Of a stretch of 26,875 bases of DNA, positions 1 to 8,940 are shown piece after piece (the first letter of the stretch is position 1; each line of letters starts with the position of its first letter). The position numbers and the translations under genes were made by a program. The stretch is from Spirogloea muscicola (taxonomy: Eukaryota > Streptophyta > Zygnematophyceae > Spirogloeales > Spirogloeaceae): NCBI GenBank assembly GCA_009602725.1, contig WELB01000336.1:72865-99739 (forward strand), in the 5' to 3' direction. Below the pieces are notes generated by a model. It saw only the letters and a list, made by a program, of their open reading frames with translations. It did no database searches and had not been told where the DNA came from.

Positions 1-197
1 GTGAGGGCGGCGGTGGCCATGGCCCGGGGGCCCGGGCGGCCCTGCGGCGACAGCTCCGGCGAGCCGCGGTGAGCCGCGTCTCACTTGCCGCGCGTCGCCC
101 ACGTGTCGCACGCCAACGATACCGGGGCCGCGTGCCATTACCACGCGTTAGCGTTCAACACACGGTTAAACGTCACGTAACGGATGGGGACATTACA
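1..197 (-). repeat. LTR family D, partial, cut by window edge
   Basis: The segment ends on the + strand in GGGGACATTACA and resembles the end of the family D solo LTR at 4269-5168 (both have an acgcgt/cacgtg-rich stretch, a ttaac-type palindromic stretch, then cgtaacgg and gggac..ttaca). Read on the - strand this is the 5' start (TGTAATGTCCCC) of an LTR whose remainder lies left of the window. The target duplication cannot be tested. Confidence 0.6.
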
Positions 198-289
198 CTC
201 ACGGCCTGCTCGCTGTGGGCGCTTACACCCTTGCCTCGAGCGCCGTCGATGCTGCCACGTGAAGCCACCTCAACGGCCTGGATGCAGGG

Positions 290-890
290 CTTGCTGGTAC
301 CGGCCGTCTGAGCCGTCGATGGCATCGCGTCGACGGCGTAGGTGCCGCCTTGACTTTCACGGGCTGATTCCGCTGGTTGTGGGCAAAGACGAGGTTCGCG
401 TTCGACCCCAAAAGTAGACAGATGCAGCATGACGTAAGGACTAGCTAAGTGCCAAGGAATGTGGCGCACTTGCGTTCCTTTTGGAATCCGCACAGTATAC
501 CCGTTCCTCTCGAATTCCTGCAGGACACAGAAGTATGTATGCCATTTCCTCTTACGAAGCTCAATCGGAAAGACGTACCTTGAGGTGGACGTCCAAATGC
601 CCGCGGGAGATTTAGGAGTTCAAAAAGGGATCTAGTATCCCCACCTGTTTTGGGCCTTGCCTCGAGAAGGGGCTCCATAGTAGTCATATGTGTGTGACGC
701 CTCTTGATCGGCATTTGCCGTTCTCTTACAGGTGGGTCACCCCGTAGCGTTTAAGACTCGCCTGCTCAGTCCTGCAGGGCGCATCTCAACTATGGGGCGA
801 GCAAGAGCTCCTTGCAGTTTTGCACGCCCTCGATGTGAGCGATGCTATCTAGAGGGTGCTGAATGTACGGTTGTAACAAGATCTAATTAA
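290..890 (+). pseudogene. Decayed gypsy pol fragment: RT tail, connection and RNase H
   Basis: Conceptual + strand translation, with several frame changes and stops, follows the inner element's pol. VVGKDEVRVRPQK near 375-415 matches its VVGKDGIRVDPKK. LPFPLTKLNRKDVP near 540-580 matches LALPLTKLTRKDVP. GEQELLAVLHAL near 795-830 and RCYLEGAECTVVT near 840-880 match the RNase H core. The stretch from about 290 to 375 is only weakly alignable. The fragment is clearly dead. It ends abruptly near 890, where similarity switches to RT on the opposite strand, so it is not simply the continuation of the neighbouring RT piece. Confidence 0.7.
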
Positions 891-894
891 TGCG

Positions 895-1056
895 CCCTAC
901 TACTGGTGATGTACACACATGGCATAAGTGAATCTCACATCGCAAAGACAGCACGAGCTGCAGGTGCAATACGTGATCCTCGGTTGTCATACGAACACCG
1001 GCATGTCATCCAATCATACCAGCACAAGGTCATACGATGGGGACAAAGACTCCCAT
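895..1056 (-). pseudogene. Decayed gypsy reverse transcriptase, second part
   Basis: Nucleotides on the - strand follow the RT of the inner element (its 10503-10680). Shared blocks include ccagcacaa..tgat, gtgatcctc and cagcacgagctgcaggtgca-like sequence. It corresponds to the region around and after the catalytic YLDD box, which is mutated here. It continues into 2188-2415 once the solo LTR at 1057-2182 and its duplicated CCCAT are removed. Confidence 0.7.
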
Positions 1057-1202
1057 TGTAACATCTCTGCCCCTAATCACACAGAAAGGGTCAGAATGTC
1101 CTGGTTTGGATTAAAGCATAGGGTGTTTAGTGGACAACCCTCATACAGGAGATCGCCAACGCACATACGCGCATAGAGCGCAGTGGAAGTCTTGCCCTGA
1201 GG

Positions 1203-1220
1203 CACCGCCCTAGGGCGGTG
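1203..1220 (-). promoter_or_regulatory. Perfect 18-nt palindrome in LTR-C, conserved hairpin position
   Basis: CACCGCCCTAGGGCGGTG is self-complementary over all 18 bases. On the sense (-) strand it is followed directly by CCTCAGGGCAAGACTTCC. It occupies the place of the hairpin found in the other LTR families. Function is not known; an RNA stem-loop or dimer-forming palindrome in the element transcript is possible. Confidence 0.65.
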
Positions 1221-1517
1221 ACTCTACCATAGACTTACAGAGAGCCGGCGGGGCGGCAGCAACGAGCTGCGGCGACGGGCTGGGTAGCAGGCGGCAGCAG
1301 CAGAGCTGTGGCGGTGGCGGCGGCAGCAGGCAGCAGCGGAGCTGGCTAGGCAGCAGCAGGGCTGTGTCTCTCTCGGCGCTGGTCGGACTAGGGAGCCCGG
1401 CCGAGGCCTACTACTCATATAGCGTTCCATCTGCCACCCCTCCCCCGAGGGTGTGACGAGGGTCGCCCCCAAGGCCTCCCCCGAAGGGGCGGGCCGGACG
1501 AAAGGGGACACGGAGAG

Positions 1518-1583
1518 CGGCGCCTTGGGCGGCTCCAAGGAGGCGCGAAGCGGCGCCTTGGGCGGCTCGAAGGAGGCGCGAAG
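1518..1583. repeat. 33-bp GC-rich direct repeat inside LTR-C
   Basis: Two 33-bp units (1518-1550 and 1551-1583) that differ at one base, each beginning CGGCGCCTTGGGCGGCT. More degenerate units with GGCGCC and GGCGCG cores continue to about 1880. The long open frames over this stretch on both strands come from the repeat and are not genes. Confidence 0.8.
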
Positions 1584-1946
1584 CGGCGCGTGAACGCGGC
1601 GCTATGGGACGGCGCGGAGGGGCGCCTTGGCAGAGCCAATGAGGTACGACGGGATGCCTTGTGTGGCGCCGAGGAGGCGCGACGCGGCACCTCGGGTGAC
1701 GCGACGCGGCGCCTGGGGCGGCACGACGCGGCGACTCGGGTGGCGCCAAGGGGGCGCGAAGGGGCGCCTCTTGGCGGCACCAAGGAAGCGCAACAGCGGC
1801 GCTTCAGACAAGCACTAATAAGAGGCGACGGGGCGCCTGAGGTGGCACCAACAAGATGGAGGGGCGCCTTAGGTGGCACCCCCCCCCGGGGCGCCTCGGG
1901 CGGCGCCTCGCGGCGGTCCGGGCAGCGGCGCCGGGGGGCGGCGCAA

Positions 1947-2092
1947 GTACGGTACGGAACCGGGGCCGCTGGCCGCGGCGCCGGGGACGGAGCACGTGCA
2001 GTACGGAACCGGGGCCGCGGGCCGCGGCGCCGGGGGCGGAGCACGTGTGATACGGGACCCCGCCCTCGGGCCGCGGCGCTGGGGCGGAGCCG
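1947..2092. repeat. 49-bp minisatellite, about three units, inside LTR-C
   Basis: Units begin near 1947, 1996 and 2045. Each contains TACGGAACC or TACGGGACC, a GGCCGCGGCGC core and a GGAGC end. They lie in the U3 of the family C solo LTR and are absent from the family C copy at 15711. Confidence 0.75.
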
Positions 2093-2187
2093 GGACCGTT
2101 GAAGCGTTCCCGCGGCAAATACAAATACAAACATGTCAGGTTACCGGCACCGTTGGCACTCCCAAACGGAGGGAAAGTTACACCCAT

Positions 2188-2415
2188 TGTCACAGCCTGA
2201 CACGGGACTAGAATCGTCCGAGCGGCGCACAAAAAGCCAACTTCGGATCTTCCCCAGGCGTGATACAAAGCTGGCCATAACACTAACAACTCGAGGGAGC
2301 AAATCACACTTGCTCCTCGGAGACGATCACACAGATCATCCATGCTAGGCAAAAGGCACCGGTTCTTGACAGTGAGCTTGTTCAGAGCTCGATGCTGGAT
2401 GCACATCCAATAACT
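2188..2415 (-). pseudogene. Decayed gypsy reverse transcriptase, first part
   Basis: The - strand translation starts with a run close to RALNKLTIKNRYPLPRIDDL of the inner element, here as RALNKLTVKNRCLLPSMDDL, then degrades through the LAGATVFSSLDL region with shifts. It covers RT motifs before the YLDD box, and 895-1056 is its continuation across the solo LTR. No functional product is possible. Confidence 0.8.
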
Positions 2416-2439
2416 AGCTTCACAAGGAAGCGGATAGAT

Positions 2440-2757
2440 GCACCATGCTGCGACTGAGGGAGCTGAGGCGGCGGCTCAGCCGCCGCCACAGCTCTGCTCC
2501 TGCCGCCTGCTGCCCAGCACGTCGCCGCAGCTCGTCACTGCGGGCCCCGCCGGCTCTCCTTATGTACTATGGCTGCGGCCCGTCAAGGGACGCTACTAAC
2601 TCTCGGTAGAGTCACCACCTTCTGGTGGTGCCTCAGGGTAAGACTTCCGCTGCCCCGTTTGCCCAAGTATGCGCTGTGTGCGCTGGCCTTCCGCTCTGTA
2701 AGGGTTGTCTCCGAAAATGTAAGGGTTGTCTCCGAAACGCCCTATGTCCGAACCCCA
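2440..2757 (+). repeat. LTR family C fragment, 3' part
   Basis: The sequence follows family C at 16150-16420 on the same strand: a ctgctgccgcctgctg run, cgccgcagctcgtc, gccggctctc, then the hairpin CACCACCTTCTGGTGGTG at 2613-2630 with CCTCAGGGTAAGACTTCCGCTG behind it, and a stretch ending near CCCTATGTCCGAACCCC. A 20-bp segment (aagggttgtctccgaaa) is duplicated at about 2699-2740. The 5' part and the terminal CA end are missing; it is joined directly to family E sequence. Confidence 0.75.
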
Positions 2758-2759
2758 AC

Positions 2760-2955
2760 CCGCCAAGCATGGCCGAGGCCGGGCATAGCCGAGCATGGCC
2801 ACGGCCGGACATGCCGCCGGGGGCGTCCAGGGCCGACGCATGCCACCGAGCTTGTCTGGGCCGAGCATGGCGGGAGCATGCAAGGCCACCTGGACGGACC
2901 TGGACGGAACGACAAAGCACGAGTGCCAAGGCGGGTCGTACCTGTTAAAGTATAT
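2760..2955 (-). repeat. LTR family E fragment (CATGCC-rich U3)
   Basis: Aligns by eye to 16469-16660: GGACATGCCGCCGG, GACGCATGCC, GCATGGCGGGAGCATGC and CGGAACGACAAAGCACGAGTGCC all have counterparts there. It is part of a U3 in - sense. Both ends are truncated. Confidence 0.65.
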
Positions 2956-3240
2956 GCATTAGCTCCTTCTGTTTATTCTTCATATTGATTTGGTGTCCCA
3001 CTTAGGAAGCGTCTGTCGCTTCCAGGGGCGGCTTGCCCGGACCATCGGGGTGACACGTAGGCAGATCACACATTTGGTAATGTGCCTCACACCTGTGGCC
3101 TAACTAGCTTAATGGGCACCTTCGAGCCCGCTCTGTTTCCGGCCCCTGCCCGACTAGCTTAATGGGACACCTTTGGCCCGGCTCTGCAGCCGGCCCCCCC
3201 TCTGGCCCCCGGCGGTCAGCCCGCCGGGACCCACTGTGCC
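2956..3240. other. No gene; short hairpin and a ~55-bp imperfect direct repeat
   Basis: No coding signal seen. A perfect hairpin GGAAGCG-TCTGT-CGCTTCC lies at 3005-3023. Two imperfect copies of a ~55-bp unit lie at about 3101-3207; both contain ACTAGCTTAATGGG and end in a CCGGCCCC-type run. Confidence 0.6.
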
Positions 3241-3497
3241 TGTAATGAACGAGCCGTTTGGTCAAGCCACATGGCTCTGTTGGCATCACATGACTGGCTA
3301 TTTGGAAAAGTGGGCCCGCCAGGAGGCGGGCTGGCTTGCCGGGCAAGGGCCCGCCCGGAGGTAGGCCCCGCCCGTTCGACATACCCCTCGCCAGGATTCG
3401 CCCGTTCAAACGGAGAATCTTTGGCCCGCCGCAAGGCGGGCCTTGGGGCGACCCGCTCACACTGCTGGAGGGGGGGTGGCACGGGGAAACACCGGGC
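3241..3497 (+). repeat. LTR family A fragment, 5' part
   Basis: Begins TGTAATGAACGAGCCGTTTGG and follows family A through its GCGGGCTGGCTTGCCGGGCAAG-type palindromic GC stretch, CCCCTCGCCAGGATTCGCCCG and GGTGGCACGGGGAAACACC, then stops abruptly. About 257 of the usual 539 bp are present. The 3' junction has no recognisable element end. Confidence 0.8.
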
Positions 3498-4138
3498 GGG
3501 AACGTTATATGGAAGGTATCCCTCTTCTTTGCACAACCCAAGTTGAGAGTACGAGCCGGTACGAGCCGGTGTTTGATACTAATATCCAAGGCATGCCGTC
3601 GGAACCACAATGCCGTCACCTCGCTACCAGAAAGCTCAGCACCACAGAGCAGTATGTATATTGTGTGTCTGTGCTGCTATTATAACGAGGTCACATGGCT
3701 GGAACGTCAATGCATTGAGAACCTTGCTCGACGGGAAGTACTAGCCGTCTCATCGCATTGCGCGTCGTTGTTGGCCCGACTCGTGAGATGGGCTTGCAGT
3801 TTCCATCACGCCATTCCTCCATGGCATTCACATTCTGGCCATGTGAGTTTCTACAGAGCTTTCCTCGGAGGCGTCGTGTCTTTGCACGAAATCTTTCTCT
3901 TGTCCTAACACCATAGGCCTTTACAGGTCCTATGTGTTCATGAGATTGTTGGCTGACTCTCAAGGGTCATATTTTCCACTAAAGCCCGTCAATCGGACAA
4001 GGTAATGGCACTCACTCTTTACATACGTGTACGATCACGAATCTCACATTTCCCCTCGTTGCCTCTAGCCCCTCATGCGTGGATCGAGCTCGCTCTCCAA
4101 TATTGGTCACTAAGGTCGCTTTGCCGGAGAGTCCATAG
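3498..4138. other. No recognised gene, lower-GC sequence
   Basis: Open frames on both strands overlap one another and none has recognisable motifs. A 10-bp direct repeat (gtacgagccg, twice) is at about 3549-3570. I see nothing else to annotate. Confidence 0.5.
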
Positions 4139-4404
4139 TGTAATGAACCAGCCGTTTGGTGAAGCCACATGGCTCTGTTGGTGTTACATGACCGGCTATT
4201 TGGGACAAGTGGGCCAGCCAGGTGGTGGGCTGGCTTGACGGGCAAGTGACCCGCCCAGAGGCGGGCCCTGAAGCATCCCTGACCCTTAGGAGCACAGTCA
4301 AGGGTCAGTAAGTCCTTGTTGGTTTCGGTCATTGGGGTTTAGAGACAAATCCCCAGCACAGCGAATCACCACGTGTTCTACACAGCGGAAGTCTTGCCCT
4401 GAGA

Positions 4405-4422
4405 TGCTGCCGACAGGCAGCA
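4405..4422 (-). promoter_or_regulatory. Conserved LTR hairpin, family D version
   Basis: Arms TGCTGCC and GGCAGCA with a 4-nt loop, extendable by GAG/CTC beyond one mismatch, just 5' (sense) of the AGGGCAAGACTTCCGCTG box. The arms differ from the GCCGCC/GGCGGC arms of family B in a paired way. Confidence 0.6.
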
Positions 4423-4770
4423 GCTCACCTCTCCGGTACGGGCCAGTGACTGCTGTCACAGTCTTACTCACAGAGAGCCGATGAAATCCGCGACGACGGG
4501 ATGCGGCGACGGGCTGCGGCAGCAGGCAGCAGCAGGGCTGCGTCGGCGGGCTGCGGCAGCAGGCGGCAGCAGAGCTGCGCCTCTCTCTCGCGGGCTTCAC
4601 TGATGTTGACCGAGTGACCCGAGTCTGCTCTCAGCCCTACTTGTAGTGCTTCATGTGCCACCCTCCCCAGGGGTCTCTGGGAGGTTCGTCTCAGGGCCCA
4701 CCTTCGAGAAGGCGGGCCCGAAAAGGGGAATCTAGTACGTGGCCAGGCCACGCGGCTTCCTTCTGGAAGT

Positions 4771-4809
4771 GGCGGCCAGTGGCGGCCAATGGCGGCCAAC
4801 GGCGGCCAG
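4771..4809. repeat. 10-bp tandem repeat in LTR-D U3
   Basis: Four near-perfect units of GGCGGCCARY in a row. The location in U3 would fit an enhancer-like array, but that is inference. Confidence 0.75.
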
Positions 4810-5585
4810 CCTGCGGCGCCACCGAGCGGCGCCCTGCGGCGCCGGCTTGTGGCGCCGCCAGCGGGTGACGGGTGTGGCGCGGCGTCACAGGCGCGCCACA
4901 CGTGTCACATACACGTCATTGCAAGCACGGCGGCAGATTCAGGATTATGCCGAGAAGCTCCGCTTTGGAAGTCCAAAATTTGCCACCTCTGCTGGAGGCG
5001 GCGTGCCTGCACGTCACATCGTCAGCAGGCGCGTCACACCGCGCGAAAGCTCGCGCGGGTCGCTCGCGCGTCGCACGCGCGTCGCACGCGTCAGGCACGT
5101 GCGCGTCAGTGTTAACACGATAGCGCTTAACCCGGAGTTAAGCGTCCCGTAACGGCGGGGACGTTACAGGCCCCGCCTGTCCAGAAATAACCCTCGCCAG
5201 GATCCACCCGTTCAAGGGAGGATCTTTGGCCTGCCGCAAGGCGTGGCATGGGGCGACCCGCTCACACCCTTGGAGGGGGGTTGGCACGGGGAAGCACGGA
5301 GAGCCTTGGGCTGAGGCAGCAGTTCGAATTGGTGAAGCTCAGGAGCAGCCTTGCCGCTGCTCGCCGCCGCAGCCGCCGCAGCACTCTGCTGCGGGGCCTG
5401 CTGCGCCGGCCTGCGCCCAGGAGGTGGAGTCGCCGCCGGACGGCGGCCCCACAGGGCCTGTCTTCCGCTGCGCCGATGCGCTAGTGCTTTACCGTGTAAT
5501 GGGTTGGTCCCTGAACACCCTACAGCCGAACTCAACAAGGACTGCTCACCCTGACTGCATGTGTAAGGCGAGGTTCCTTACAATT

Positions 5586-5598
5586 TGGTGTCAAAGGC
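5586..5598 (+). other. Primer-binding site of the outer element (mutated)
   Basis: TGGTGTCAAAG lies 3 nt after the LTR end. It is the counterpart of TGGTATCAGAG in the inner element, with two changes, so it is complementary to the 3' end of initiator-Met tRNA with mismatches. Confidence 0.75.
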
Positions 5599-6063
5599 GG
5601 TCTTGCATCCATCGCGCTTGTGACTTGTGACAACGGTGCTCGCCGTTGATGATGCAAGGATCACCCTGATGTGCTGGCCTAAGCTTTCTGTTGAAGATAA
5701 AGTGCTTGCCAGACGTTGGTCCTTGAGGAGGCTCAGCGGAAGGGCCAGGTGCGGAGTCATCTTTGCACATTGAGCCAGCAACGACCAACGCCAGACTGAC
5801 CGACTGATCCTTGAGAACCACTTGCTGCGTTCGCTTCTTTAAACGTGTGGCTTGAGCCTGCAGCCTCTGTGTGGTATGGTCAGTCGTGTGGTCAGCATTG
5901 ATCGAGTGCATCGGTCCTGGTCATATCTGCGGCTATCTGCCTGCCTGCTGATTGAGGTGTGGAGTTGCGCGCTGCCTTTCTTGCTCGCTTGCTGGTGCAC
6001 CAGTCTTGCGGTGCCTTGTATTGCAGTATAAAGTGTGTAATTTTCTGACTGCTGGAGCCTGAA
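5599..6063 (+). other. Untranslated leader of the outer element
   Basis: Follows the inner element's leader (13473-13960 read on -): gcggtcttgcatccatcg, tgatgatgcaaggatc, cagacgttggtcc and a final tgatcactcagtgttc block. No coding capacity beyond short chance frames. Confidence 0.65.
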
Positions 6064-7420
6064 TTGATCACTCAGTGTTCTTCAGAAAGCCTGAGTTCGC
6101 ATACATCCAGTGCGCGGCCGACCCCTCCACGGGAGGCAGAGCGGTCGGCTGCTGGGGCAGCGGCTGCGGCAGGGCCAGCTGCTGCGACAGTGGCTGCTGC
6201 GGAGCACGCCCAAGAGGGGCACGCCCAAGCGGGGCACGCCCAAGCGGGGCACGCCCCAAGAGGGGCAGGCCCAGGAGGGGCAGGCCCAAGGAGGGCAGGG
6301 CGAGCTGGGAGCCGGAGGCCTGGAGGGCTTGTCGGCTGGGGATCTGCAAGGCGTTGCACCCCTTACGCAGGACCTGGCGGCAGTCCAGGCTGCAATGGAC
6401 CCAGTTCCGCAGGGGCTATACCGCCTCCTTGAGAAGATGTGCGAGCACCGCACCACCATTGCCCAGCTCCGCGCGGGACAGCGGCATGCGCAAGAGACCG
6501 ATGCCGCGATGCATCTGGTGCGCAAGAGCGCCGGCAATCCGATGCGTGGACGTGCGACGGCCCACCCACCGCGCCAGTTCACCGGTGAGGACGATCGGGG
6601 TTGGTTGCAGTCTTGGCTGAGCGAGATGTCCAAATGATTTGACACCAAGGAGGCGGACGCGACGGCAAGGGTGCCGCTAGCTGCGACTTACCTCGCATGG
6701 GAGCCTCGCGAGTGGTGGAATGCCAGAAGTCAAGAAGTCCAAGACGCCGGCCCAGTACAACGATTGGGTTTATACTCCGAGCAGCTCAGTGTCGGCGTAT
6801 GACGACCCACCTGCGGAGCTGCGAGCCCGCGACGAGCTGGATGCGCTTCGCATGGGAAGCAAGAGAAGCGCAGACTTTGAGCCCCACGTGCGACGCTTCA
6901 GGCTGCTACTCTCCAAGCTAAGAAATGAGCCCATGCAGGCAATCGACCAGTGCTAGCGTTTCAAGGCTGGGCTGCCTCTTGATATGCGCTCGTGGGTGGC
7001 GACGGACCCCGCTACTACCAAGGCGTTCACAGACTTCTCCAGGATGGTGGAGCACGCAGGGAAGGTGGTCAGCACGCCGGATCTTGAGCGTGGCAAGCGT
7101 CCCCTGCTGGAGGCAGGCAGGTCGGCAGAAGCAGACCGGGGCAGGAAGAGGTTCAAACCTAAGGAGGGCCCGAACGCTCGTCCCCACGGCGTCTTTCAGA
7201 AGCCACGCGTGGCAGGTGAACGGGGCTTCCAGAAGCCGCGTGAGCAAGGTGGTGGTGGCTGCTATGGCTGCGGAGACGAGCCACCAAATTAGGGACTGCC
7301 CGGCGCAGGTCCGTGTTCATCGCGGCCACGTCCACAGCGCCCTACGGGCCGGAACGATGGCAATTTCAAGGGCAAGCGTGAGTGCCTGACCCTTGCCTCT
7401 GAGAGCCATCTCGTCCAGCC
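6064..7420 (+). pseudogene. gag of the outer element, broken
   Basis: Pieces in different frames together follow the inner gag. They are: an N-terminal Ala-rich stretch; a His/Gly/Gln repeat region from a 15-bp array (6202-6295); a block with MHLVRKSAGNP and PPRQFTGEDD near 6510-6600; a capsid-like part with RVPLAATYLAWEPREWWN (6668-6720) and LRARDELDALRMGS; and FRLLLSKLRNEPMQAI (6900-6945). The end carries a CYGCGDE...IRDC zinc-knuckle remnant near 7262-7300. The frame is lost at about 6635 (stop), near 6720, at 6955 (TAG) and inside the zinc knuckle. In an active element Gag would form the virus-like particle and bind RNA. Confidence 0.8.
6202..6295 (+). repeat. 15-bp tandem repeat in the outer gag
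   Basis: About six units of GGGGCACGCCCAAGM with slippage to 16 bp in two units. It sits where the inner gag has a different, 33-bp array, so the two relatives have independently expanded repeats in the same gag region. Confidence 0.8.
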
Positions 7421-7678
7421 AGAGCACTTGAGCTGTTTGATCTTGCTGGCATTGCTTGCCCGTCAACCAAAGTACCGGTTGCGCGCTCCGTTTCTGCTTT
7501 GCTGGCAAGGTCTGGAGGCCGGAGGGCCTCTCTTTCAGTTGCCCACAATGACTTGCCAGTGGCTGCTGATGTCTATCTGAGCTGGCCTGAGTGCCGTCGG
7601 TCGGCCTGAAGAAATGGCGTTCTTCATTGTGCCACAGAAGCGCGGCGCTATTGATCGAGCTCCGCTGGGGATGTCGCT
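7421..7678 (+). pseudogene. Outer element pol, start of protease region
   Basis: Translates as LFDLAGIACPS then VARSVSALLARSGG and VAADVYLSWPECRR, matching the inner element's start of pol. The duplicated GTTGT (7679-7683) and the inner insertion follow. The reading resumes at 14520. Confidence 0.75.
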
Positions 7679-7683
7679 GTTGT

Positions 7684-8222
7684 TGTAAGGAATCTCGCCC
7701 TGAACTCGCAGTTAGAGAGAGAGAGTCCTTATTGTATTCGAGCATAGGGGGTTTAGGAGCCAACCCACTACACCAGGAAGCACTAGCGCATAGCGCAGCG
7801 GAAGACAGGCCCTGTGGCGCCGCCTTGACGGCGACTCCACCTCCTGGGCGCAGGCCGGCGCATCAGGCCCCGCAGCGCAGTGCGGCGGCGGCTGCGGCGG
7901 CGAGCAGCGGCAAGGCTGCTCCAAGGCTTCCTCGGCTCCAACTGATTGATGAGCCTCTGCCCCTGAGGCTCCTTGGTGCTTCCCCGTGCCACCCCCCCTC
8001 CAGGGGTGTGAGCAGGTTCGCCCCAAGGCCCGCCTTGCGGCAGGCCCAAAGATCCTCCCTTGGCTGGGCGGATCCTTGAGGGGTATTTCCGGACGGGCGG
8101 GGCCCGCACCCGGGCGGGCCACCGGCCAGCCAGCCTGGCAGCTGGCAGGGCACCTGGCCCAATAGTCGATCATGTAATGCCAACAGAGCCATGTGGCTTA
8201 ACCAGATGGCTGTTTCATTACA
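7684..8222 (-). repeat. 3' LTR of the inner element (family A)
   Basis: 539 bp, TGTAAGGAATC...TTTCATTACA on +. No strong polypurine tract is visible next to it on the internal side; the - strand reads ...gagtgcggaggta before the LTR. Confidence 0.93.
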
Positions 8223-8289
8223 TACCTCCGCACTCTGGTGTTCACGTCCTCGGGAATTTCGAGAGAACAACCGACAGATTTTACACCCG

Positions 8290-8940
8290 ACGGTTGCTGT
8301 CTCGACCAAGCCTAGGAGCATTACCAACCTTGGCCAGGTATTCCCTGAGAGCATCCGGACAATTTGCCAAATTGGCCGCAGGCTCCCACGTGTTGTGCTC
8401 AGGCCCATACCGAGCCACTTCACCAGATACTCACGGGTCTTACGCCCTCGAGGCTTGTCCCTATGAGACAAGATCTCTTCCACCTCAAACTCAAGAGCAT
8501 CCTCGATCAGTAGTGGAAACGGGGGCGGTTGGACACGACCATCCGAAAGGAAGGCCCTCAGCTGAGACACATGGAAGACGTTATGTACCTTCCAATGCAC
8601 TGGTGTCTTGAGCTCGTAGGACACCTTGCCCACAAGGCGTTCTACTGCAAATGGTCCAACCCACTTGGGTAGCAACTTGCGCGTACCCACAGCCCGCAAG
8701 GATAAGTGCTTTGTGCTAAGCAGCACTTGTGCACCAACATCGAAGGAGACGTCCTTCCGATGTTTGTCAGCATGTTTGTCAGCCTTCTGGCGACTCTGAG
8801 CAATTTCCAAGAAATGCCGAGCTCGTCTCTGAGCCTCCAAGAGAGTCCCAGTAAAGGCTACCGCGGCGGAAACCCGTTCCGGCCTCCCCACCTGAAGTGG
8901 AGCTGGGGGATGCTGACCATAGTTGAGGAAGAATGGAGTC
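8290..8940 (-). pseudogene. Integrase C-terminal region and chromodomain of the inner element
   Basis: Continues the integrase after a frameshift near 8945. ETPFFLNYGQHP and a Lys/Arg-rich helix come first, then the GPY/F-type module KLLPKWVGPFAVERLVG and YELKTPVHWKVHNVFHVSQLR. A chromodomain follows: FEVEEILSHRDKPRGRKTRE, then YLVKWLG. At about 8405 a further shift moves the expected EHNTWEP and LREYLAK part of the chromodomain into another frame. Chromodomains of this group bind methylated histone H3 and direct integration into heterochromatin (family knowledge). Confidence 0.85.

Larger units (their letters stand above)
1057..2182 (-). mobile_element. Solo LTR, family C (1126 bp), target duplication CCCAT
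   Basis: The element starts TGTAACA and ends AGTTACA on the + strand, so it has TG...CA ends. It is flanked by perfect 5-bp duplications CCCAT at 1052-1056 and 2183-2187. Sense is -: the U3 start at 2182 (TGTAACTTTCCCTCCG) matches the start of the family C copy at 15711. A TATA-like box (CTATATGA on -) lies near 1415-1422. The palindrome CACCGCCCTAGGGCGGTG at 1203-1220 is followed (sense) by CCTCAGGGCAAGACTTCC. The U3 is swollen by two GC-rich minisatellites. No internal region is present, so it is a solo LTR. It interrupts an old RT fragment. Confidence 0.9.
4269..5168 (-). mobile_element. Solo LTR, family D (900 bp), target duplication GGCCC
   Basis: TG...CA ends on both strands (+ start TGAAGCATCCC, + end GGGGACGTTACA), flanked by GGCCC at 4264-4268 and 5169-5173. 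The flanks rejoin into uninterrupted family A LTR. Sense is - by comparison with other families: the hairpin TGCTGCC/GGCAGCA (4405-4422) is followed on the - strand by the AGGGCAAGACTTCCGCTG box. A 10-bp GGCGGCCAAT-type repeat runs four times at 4771-4809. It is younger than the LTR it interrupts. Confidence 0.9.
4139..5582 (+). repeat. 5' LTR of the outer element, family A, split by a solo LTR
   Basis: Starts TGTAATGAACCAGCCGTTTGG and ends GTTCCTTACA. Removing the family D LTR (900 bp) and one GGCCC copy leaves exactly 539 bp, the length of both LTRs of the inner element. The conserved hairpin GCCGCC-GGAC-GGCGGC is at 5432-5447, followed by the ACAGGGCCTGTCTTCCGCTG variant of the box. Confidence 0.9.

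Noticed and set aside
1415-2134. Long open frames (239 codons on -, 170 on +) in very GC-rich DNA
   Set aside because: They lie wholly inside the minisatellite-filled U3 of a solo LTR and translate to low-complexity Arg/Pro/Ala runs on both strands.
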